Positions 39,228 to 44,793 of a DNA stretch of 44,793 nt are shown here, piece after piece. The DNA is taken from assembly GCA_020057555.1 (NCBI GenBank), contig JAGVFR010000017.1, forward strand, positions 1 to 44,793, written 5' to 3'. The translations under genes were made by a program, and so were the position numbers. The notes beneath the pieces are model-generated. The model ran no database searches and was not told where the DNA came from. It saw nothing but the letters and a program-made list of their open reading frames with translations. This DNA comes from a bacterium. Its GTDB lineage: Bacteria; Patescibacteriota; Patescibacteriia; UBA9934; GWF2-40-263. Position 1 is the first letter of the stretch. Each line of letters opens with the position of its first letter.

Positions 39228-39271
39228 ATGAGTATACCAATGGTCCTGTCAGCTTTAATTCACATTTGTGC

Positions 39272-39287
39272 TAAAATACTCGCACTA
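39272..39287 (+). promoter_or_regulatory. Extended -10 / leaderless start of rpiB
   Basis: tttgtgcTAAAATactcgcactATG; nearly same layout as at 42192-42207. Confidence 0.5.
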
Positions 39288-39757
39288 TGGAAAAACAAAC
39301 AATCTACATGGGAGCTGACCATGGAGGATGGGCTCTTAAAGAAGCGCTCGAGGATTACTTGAATGTTAAAGGCTATAAAGTGGTTGACATGGGAAACCAA
39401 GACCTTGTCAAAGACGACGATTATCCAGAATTCGGATACGCTGTTGCAAAACGCGTTGTGACAGATGAGGGGTCGCACGGAATTGTGATTTGCGGAAACG
39501 CACAAGGAATCTGTATCGTTGCCAATAAAGTAAAAGGTGCGCGTGCGGCAACTGGGTTTGATGAACAAGTCGCGAAAACTTCTCGAACAGATGACAATGC
39601 AAATGTTCTCTGCTTGCCAGGAAATCACATAAAAATGGAAGAAGCCAAAAAAATCGTTGATATGTGGCTCTCAACAGAATTTTCCAAAGCAGACCGCCAT
39701 ATTCGACGTTTGAACAAAGTGACAGAAATCGAAAATCAAGAATACGGAAACCCTTAG
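39287..39757 (+). CDS. rpiB: Ribose-5-phosphate isomerase B
   Basis: YMGADHGGWALKEALEDYL; YPEFGYAVAKRV; GIVICGNAQGICIVANKVKGARAA. Confidence 0.93.
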   Translation: MEKQTIYMGADHGGWALKEALEDYLNVKGYKVVDMGNQDLVKDDDYPEFGYAVAKRVVTDEGSHGIVICGNAQGICIVANKVKGARAATGFDEQVAKTSRTDDNANVLCLPGNHIKMEEAKKIVDMWLSTEFSKADRHIRRLNKVTEIENQEYGNP

Positions 39758-39762
39758 AAAAT

Positions 39763-40431
39763 ATGTTAGAAATCGTCCCAGCGCTATTAGTCGAATCTGA
39801 AAAAGAATTTGAAACAAAATTTCGCGCGATCGAAAACGACTGTGTGCTCGTTCAAGTTGATGTTCTTGATGGAACGCTTTTTCCAAACACAACTTGGTTT
39901 GACCCTGTCGCGATCGGCGCGATTAAAACAAAAGTTGAAATCGAAGCGCATCTCATGGTTGAAAATCCAATTCCAATCGTCGAACAGTTCAAACAATTCG
40001 TTCCAACTTTCAAACGAGCAATCGTAAGCGCCGAAATGCACCGTCCGCTTGGAGCTGTTGTCGGTCACTTAAAAGACATCCTCGGGCTTGAAGTCGGCGT
40101 TGCAATCAATCCTGAAACTCCGCTCCATGAAATCGAGGAAGTTTTGCACACGATTGATCAACTGACTATAATGAGTGTTCATCCTGGTTCACAAGGACAA
40201 ACATTCGGTGATTCACAAAACTTTTCCAGTCCAGACGCAATCTTTGAAAAAATCGATCAAGCGCGTAGCCACAGAAAAGATATAACAATAGAAATAGACG
40301 GTGGAATAACAGAAGAACTCATAAAACCACTAATAAAAGCCGGGGTACAAAGAATCTGTATTGGTTCACTAATCTTCCGATCTGAAAATCCAAGTGATAA
40401 ACTCAAAGAGTTAAATAAATTTATCTTATGA
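39763..40431 (+). CDS. rpe: Ribulose-phosphate 3-epimerase family protein
   Basis: MLEIVPALLVESEKEFETKFRAI; VDVLDGTLFPNTTW; LTIMSVHPGSQGQTFGD; IEIDGGITEELIKPLIKAGVQRICIGS. Confidence 0.88.
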   Translation: MLEIVPALLVESEKEFETKFRAIENDCVLVQVDVLDGTLFPNTTWFDPVAIGAIKTKVEIEAHLMVENPIPIVEQFKQFVPTFKRAIVSAEMHRPLGAVVGHLKDILGLEVGVAINPETPLHEIEEVLHTIDQLTIMSVHPGSQGQTFGDSQNFSSPDAIFEKIDQARSHRKDITIEIDGGITEELIKPLIKAGVQRICIGSLIFRSENPSDKLKELNKFIL

Positions 40432-41219
40432 AAAAATTTATTCCTTCCTTCTTGGCCCTCTCGGTCATCTTGGCCCTCTTGGCCGTCCCTGCCTACGCCG
40501 CTGTTCCTGTTTCTTCGCTTCAATCAGGCGACCTAATCCGTAGCCAAACTTATTCATCGGTTTACTACTATGGAGCAGACGGATTTCGTTATGTTTTTCC
40601 AAACGATAAAACATACTTCACTTGGTACAGCAACTTCGACAATGTAAAATGGATATCGGACAATGACCTTGCAACTATCCAAATCAAAGGAAATGTAACA
40701 TACAAGCCCGGTGTAAAAATGATTAAAATAAATAGTGATCCAAAAGTTTACGCTGTTGCCGGAGGCGGAATACTTCGAGCAATAAATTCAGAACTGGTCG
40801 CAAAGGAATTGTATGGCGCAAACTGGAACAAACAAATTGACGATGTTCCGGATGGATTTTTTTCAAACTATAAAATCGGAAGCAAGATTGAACTTGTGTC
40901 GCAGTACAGCAGTAAAGCTGAAAAAGCCGATGCAATCGATATCAACTCTGACAAAAATCTCAAAGCCGCGAAAATCATTTCAATCTCAAACACTGGTTAT
41001 GAACCTCCAACCGCAACAATTGAAAGCGGCACAGCTGTTCGTTTCATAAACAACTCAAATATAAATCAATCAGCAACTGAATGGGACAGTGTATGGGGAA
41101 CTGGGACTCTAAAACCAGGAGAACATTTCACTCGATACTTTGTTGAAAAAGGAACTTGGAATTACTACTCAAAATATGTAAGCAAATCTGTAATGGGTGG
41201 CGCGATAATTGTAAAATAA
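40428..41219 (+). CDS. Secreted surface-domain protein with degenerate cupredoxin-like C-terminus
   Basis: Signal peptide; SLQSGDLIRSQTYSSVYYYGADGFRYVFPNDKTYFTWY domain; C-terminal cupredoxin-like fold lacking the His/Cys ligands. Confidence 0.75.
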   Translation: MKKFIPSFLALSVILALLAVPAYAAVPVSSLQSGDLIRSQTYSSVYYYGADGFRYVFPNDKTYFTWYSNFDNVKWISDNDLATIQIKGNVTYKPGVKMIKINSDPKVYAVAGGGILRAINSELVAKELYGANWNKQIDDVPDGFFSNYKIGSKIELVSQYSSKAEKADAIDINSDKNLKAAKIISISNTGYEPPTATIESGTAVRFINNSNINQSATEWDSVWGTGTLKPGEHFTRYFVEKGTWNYYSKYVSKSVMGGAIIVK

Positions 41220-41225
41220 TCGTAT

Positions 41226-41286
41226 ATACCCTGAGCCCGTCGAAGGGTGTACCTCACTTATTGCCTTCGACAGGCTCAGGCAATAT
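41226..41286. repeat. Dispersed palindromic element copy C
   Basis: accctgagcccgtcgaagggt...attgccttcgacaggctcaggcaat. Confidence 0.85.
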
Positions 41287-41334
41287 GATAAAATGACTTC
41301 ACATTTTAACTTCTTACTTCTAACTTCTAATTCT

Positions 41335-42150
41335 ATGACCCAACGCTTTTCTCTCACTCTTGTTTCTGCGTTCACAATCTTGGCCGCGGTTTTTGCAACA
41401 ATGATTGGATGGGCTCCGATCGCAAGCGCACAGTCTTATGTAAAACCAGCTGATCTAAAATCAGGTGATCTTATTCGTGGACAGTCATTTTCATCTGTTT
41501 ACTATTTTGGAAAAGATGAAATGCGATATGTTTTTCCAAACGACAAAACATACTTCACATGGTATAGCAACTTCAACAATGTGAAGTGGTTAACTGATGT
41601 TGATTTGGCAACAGTTCAAATCGGAGGAAACGTGACATACAAGCCTGGAGTCAAAATGATCAAAATCAACAGTGATCCAAAAGTTTACGCGGTCGGAAGT
41701 GGAGGAACACTTCATTATGTATCAACAGAAGCTATCGCAATAGCTTTGTACGGAAACACATGGAACAAAATGATTGATGATATGCCGGATGGTTTTTTTT
41801 CCAACTACAAAATAAGTAGCGTTATTGAAAATGCAGGCAGTTTCAGTGTTACAGCAGAAAAAGCCGAAGCAACAGACATAGATACTGATAAAGGTCTTCA
41901 AGCTCCTGTTGTTATAACCATGACAGATAATACGTACACACCAAGCTCGGTTTCCGTTACTGCTGGACGAGCTGTCAAATTTATTAACAATGGAGCAACA
42001 AAGCACTCGGCAAGTTCTGAAGATGGTTCATGGGGAACAGGGACAGTGCAACCTGGAGGAAAATTCATTAAGTATTTCAAAAAAGCAGGTTCGTTCCCAT
42101 TTCACTGTTCAGATCATAGCAGTATGACAGGAACGATCACAGTACAATAA
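41335..42150 (+). CDS. Secreted surface-domain protein with plastocyanin/azurin-like type 1 copper domain
   Basis: Paralog of the 40428 gene; C-terminal TKHSASSEDGSWGTGTVQPGGKFIKYFKKAGSFPFHCSDHSSMTGTITVQ carries His...Cys-x2-His-x2-Met ligands. Confidence 0.82.
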   Translation: MTQRFSLTLVSAFTILAAVFATMIGWAPIASAQSYVKPADLKSGDLIRGQSFSSVYYFGKDEMRYVFPNDKTYFTWYSNFNNVKWLTDVDLATVQIGGNVTYKPGVKMIKINSDPKVYAVGSGGTLHYVSTEAIAIALYGNTWNKMIDDMPDGFFSNYKISSVIENAGSFSVTAEKAEATDIDTDKGLQAPVVITMTDNTYTPSSVSVTAGRAVKFINNGATKHSASSEDGSWGTGTVQPGGKFIKYFKKAGSFPFHCSDHSSMTGTITVQ

Positions 42151-42158
42151 ACTATAAA

Positions 42159-42183
42159 ACAGAGTGGCAACACTCTGTTTTTT
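42159..42183 (+). terminator. Intrinsic terminator after cupredoxin gene
   Basis: acagagtg-gcaa-cactctgt-ttttt. Confidence 0.85.
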
Positions 42184-42206
42184 GTTTGTGCTACAATAGT
42201 TTCACT

Positions 42207-43103
42207 ATGCCCAACCTGACTCTTGGACCAAAGGTACGAAAACCGCTTCACTTACACGATAAAAAACTCAAACATCTTGAAGAAAAAGCTTTTGCTATAC
42301 GCGAAGATATTGTCAAAATGCTTGTTGAAGCTGGTTCCGGCCACAGCGCAGGTCCGCTTGGAATGGCGGATATTTTTACAGCTCTTTACTTTCATGTGAT
42401 GGTTCATGATCCAAAACGTTCAAATTGGAAAGATCGCGATCGTTTGATTCTTTCAAACGGCCATATTTGTCCTGTTCGTTACGCGACAATGGCTCACGCC
42501 GGATATTTTCCAAAAGCATGGCTTAAAACTCTGCGAAAATTCGGTTCACCTCTTCAGGGCCATCCGGAGCGTGAAAAATTATCTGAAGCTGAAACAACTT
42601 CTGGCCCACTTGGGTCTGGTTCATCGCAAGCTGTTGGAATGGCTTACGCAGGACTTCTCGATCGCGCACCATGGCGTGTGTACTGTGTAATGAGCGACGG
42701 TGAACTTGAATGCGGACAAACTTGGGAAGCAATGCTTTTTGCAGGACGAAATAAACTTTACAACTGCACATTTATTATTGATCGAAACAATATCCAAATT
42801 GATGGACAGACTGAAGAAGTAATGCCGCTTGAACCTTTGCAAGAAAAATTCGAAGCATTTAATTTGAATGTGATTCGTTGTGCTGGAAATTCAATTCGTG
42901 ATTTTGTAAATGCGATTGAACAAGCACATGGCATGAGCGAAAAAGCAACGGTTATAATCGCTGATACTGTTCCTGGATACGGAGTAGATTTTATGGAACA
43001 CAATTTTCTGTGGCACGGTAAACCACCAACATTCAAAGAAGGAAAAGAAGCGCTCGAATGGCTTCGCACACTTGGAGGAAAAATAAAGAGCGAACACGAA
43101 TAG
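42207..43103 (+). CDS. Transketolase, N-terminal (TPP-binding) subunit
   Basis: MLVEAGSGHSAGPLGMADIFTALYFHVM; GPLGSGSSQAVGMAYAGLLD; VMSDGELECGQTWEAMLFAGRNKLYN. Protein ends after ~299 aa, as in split transketolases. Confidence 0.93.
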   Translation: MPNLTLGPKVRKPLHLHDKKLKHLEEKAFAIREDIVKMLVEAGSGHSAGPLGMADIFTALYFHVMVHDPKRSNWKDRDRLILSNGHICPVRYATMAHAGYFPKAWLKTLRKFGSPLQGHPEREKLSEAETTSGPLGSGSSQAVGMAYAGLLDRAPWRVYCVMSDGELECGQTWEAMLFAGRNKLYNCTFIIDRNNIQIDGQTEEVMPLEPLQEKFEAFNLNVIRCAGNSIRDFVNAIEQAHGMSEKATVIIADTVPGYGVDFMEHNFLWHGKPPTFKEGKEALEWLRTLGGKIKSEHE

Positions 43104-44064
43104 ATAATTTATGTCCAGAGCAATGCTTAAGTAATCCTAAATACGAATCAACATTTGTGACATTCAGTCGCATCAACATTCTCCTTTTGATTCTTGCACG
43201 GAGTACACGATAGTAAGGTAGCGTGACATAGCCAAGAAAATCAATACCTTGGTTTAGTTTACAAATTTCAATTTTTTTTGGATGAAGAGTGAGTCTACGT
43301 TCTTGCCAAAGCCATTGCTCGATGACAGGAATGAATGAGAAGAGTTTGCTTTTGTCTGAATCTACAATCACAACATCATCGGTATATCTAATGTAATACG
43401 GAATCCGAAATTCTTCTTTAATAAAATGATCAAATGCATCAAGGTACACGTTTGCAAACAATTGTGAAGTTAGATTACCGATGGGAAGTCCTATTGGTTG
43501 TCTGACTTCAAATAACGACCCCCCCCCAACAGTGTGCTGTTTAGAGAAGCTAGAAATAATCTCTTTGACCAAAACAAATGTACGCTCACAATCAATCTTT
43601 CTTTTAAGAATTCGAAGTAAAATCTCGTGATCCACCGAATCAAAAAATTTCTTAATATCAAATTTGAGAATCCAACATTGTCCTCTGTAATTATCACTAA
43701 CATTTCTGGTAAATTTCTCAAGACGGTCAACGGCGGCATGTGTGCCTTTTGCTATCCTGCAACTGTAACTGTCGAAAATAAACGAGTGATCAAAAATTGG
43801 ATAAAGAACTCTATACACAGCATGATGAACAAGTCGATCTCGCACTGTCGCTTTATGTATCACGCGATGTTTGGGATCAAAAATATGGAAACGCTGATAA
43901 GGGCCGTGTCGATAATTATTACTCGAAAGATCAATATGAAGAGAAAATACGTTATCTTCAAGATGTCTTTCAAATCCTTGTACATCTTTCTTTCGTCGTT
44001 TACCACGCTTAAACTCCTTCCATGCAAAAAATAAATTCTCTAGTGAAATGATTTGGTCAAACAT
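43033..44064 (-). CDS. DGR-type reverse transcriptase
   Basis: ISLENLFFAWKEFKRGKRRKKDVQGFERHLEDNVF; CWILKFDIKKFFDSVDHEIL; GLPIGNLTSQLFANVYLDAFDHFIKE (SQ instead of SP, DGR type); YYIRYTDDVVIVDSD. Start at MFDQIISLEN. Confidence 0.93.
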   Translation of the reverse strand: MFDQIISLENLFFAWKEFKRGKRRKKDVQGFERHLEDNVFSLHIDLSSNNYRHGPYQRFHIFDPKHRVIHKATVRDRLVHHAVYRVLYPIFDHSFIFDSYSCRIAKGTHAAVDRLEKFTRNVSDNYRGQCWILKFDIKKFFDSVDHEILLRILKRKIDCERTFVLVKEIISSFSKQHTVGGGSLFEVRQPIGLPIGNLTSQLFANVYLDAFDHFIKEEFRIPYYIRYTDDVVIVDSDKSKLFSFIPVIEQWLWQERRLTLHPKKIEICKLNQGIDFLGYVTLPYYRVLRARIKRRMLMRLNVTNVDSYLGLLKHCSGHKLSIRVRSLFFLQVCEAIRALLFLL

Positions 44065-44400
44065 ATGAACACAACACCAGTATTCCAAAAAAGTTATGAT
44101 TTTTATAAACAGCTCTATATAAACCTCAGACAAATTCCAAAGCGTGACAGATTTACATGGGGTGAAAAATGCGACGAAATGGCGATTTGTCTTATCAAAA
44201 GCATCGCCGAATCGGAATTTAGTCAACCACAACAAAAACGACTGCTACTTAAAGACGCGAGCAGGACAGTCGATCTTCTAAAAATATATATACGACTTGG
44301 ATTTGAGCTTCGTATATTAGACCAAAAGAAGTACATCTCAATACAAAACGAACTTCAGGAAATAGGCAAAATGCTGGGCGGATGGATAAAATCTGTCTAG
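44065..44400 (+). CDS. avd: DGR accessory variability determinant (Avd-like four-helix bundle)
   Basis: MNTTPVFQKSYDFYKQLYINLRQIPKRDRFTWGEKCDEMAICLIKSI...KRLLLKDASRTVDLLKIYIRLGFELRILDQKKYISIQNELQEIGKMLGGWIKS. Confidence 0.88.
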   Translation: MNTTPVFQKSYDFYKQLYINLRQIPKRDRFTWGEKCDEMAICLIKSIAESEFSQPQQKRLLLKDASRTVDLLKIYIRLGFELRILDQKKYISIQNELQEIGKMLGGWIKSV

Positions 44401-44537
44401 CACAGCCAGGACACGGAACGCGATATTGTCGTTCTTGTTGTCAGACCAATTTCTGTTCACGTCCGAAAGACCACCGTTGTCGCGATTACCGACTATGAGC
44501 CGATTGTCGGAACCAAACTTTTTAACATTCCGTGTCC
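44401..44537 (-). repeat. DGR template repeat (TR)
   Basis: Minus strand reads W-T-R-N-V-K-K-F-G-S-D-N-R-L-I-V-G-N-R-D-N-G-G-L-S-D-V-N-R-N-W-S-D-N-K-N-D-N-I-A-F-R-V-L-A-V with many AAC/AAT codons, closed by an in-frame TAA upstream. Its end matches the VR at 44771-44793. Confidence 0.85.
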
Positions 44538-44697
44538 AAATTTATTCTTGTCCATCTGTTACAACCAAAATCAATATCTCTCCGTTCTGTGTTTGGCGGC
44601 GGTCCGCTCAAGACAAAAACAAGCAGTACTTTTCGAAGCTGGCGACTTGTTGCCTTGGCAAATAAGTTCACGAGCCGCTTCTAAAAAATTATATCAA

Positions 44698-44750
44698 ACA
44701 AAAACAGCTCTTGAAATCTGATCAGAAAAATGACCAAGAATCCAAGAGCT
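44698..44750 (-). terminator. Hairpin/terminator downstream of the DGR target gene
   Basis: Minus strand agctcttg...caagagct-gttttt, ~15 nt after the target stop codon. Confidence 0.45.
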
Positions 44751-44764
44751 AAGTGACAAAGAGC

Positions 44765-44793
44765 CTAGAGCACTGCCAGGACACGGAACGCGA
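44765..44793 (-). CDS. 3' end of DGR target protein including the end of its variable repeat (gene continues beyond window)
   Basis: Minus strand (a)tc gcg ttc cgt gtc ctg gca gtg ctc TAG = ...AFRVLAVL*; 44775-44793 identical to the TR end at 44405-44423. Confidence 0.75.

Noticed and set aside
43033-44064. RT as part of a group II intron or retron
   Set aside because: The IGNLTSQ motif, adjacent Avd and TR/VR fit a DGR. No maturase/endonuclease domain, intron RNA domain V or retron ncRNA was seen.
44426-44665. 79-aa plus-strand ORF after avd
   Set aside because: It lies across the DGR template repeat and spacer in the opposite orientation to the TR coding sense, and has no recognisable protein features.
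1-44793. CRISPR array, prophage or IS transposon
   Set aside because: No regularly spaced direct repeats, no cas, phage structural or transposase genes seen. Dispersed palindromes are short and non-coding.

Overview
The window looks like a chromosomal segment of a streamlined Patescibacteria/CPR-type bacterium. The basis is gene content and style: a TrbC/VirB2-like pilin, DUF4012, a split transketolase, leaderless-looking starts and CPR-style dispersed palindromes. The lineage itself is an inference. The backbone carries a pilin-like protein, DsbA-like, SecG, an OppA-like SBP, tRNA-Leu(CAG), RNase J, TrpS, RNase P RNA, a polysaccharide cluster (sugar-phosphate transferase, three GT4 enzymes, DUF4012, a repeat-domain surface protein), tRNA-Arg(CCG), FemAB-like, RuvA, HD, DHH, IleS, RpiB, Rpe, two surface cupredoxin-domain paralogs and an N-terminal transketolase subunit. 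Two accessory systems stand out. (1) An ~11 kb operon at 18.3-29.7 kb encodes three NitT/TauT-type solute-binding proteins (two with C-terminal OmpA-like domains), a secreted VWA protein, a two-TM coiled-coil protein, a PspA/IM30-like protein, an ABC permease and ATPase, and an unusual AAA+ ATPase. Together with three nearby minus-strand orphan genes it shares TTGACA-17-TAnnnT promoters, Shine-Dalgarno sites and strong hairpin terminators, unlike the leaderless-looking backbone genes. (2) A diversity-generating retroelement at the right end has an RT with the IGNLTSQ motif, an Avd protein divergent from and abutting the RT (CATATG), an Asn-codon-rich template repeat, and the first bases of the variable repeat at the window edge. 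Palindromic repeats, including nested ones and one inside a coding region, and a tRNA-linked hairpin RNA candidate are also described. No homology search or folding software was run; all calls are from reading the sequence.
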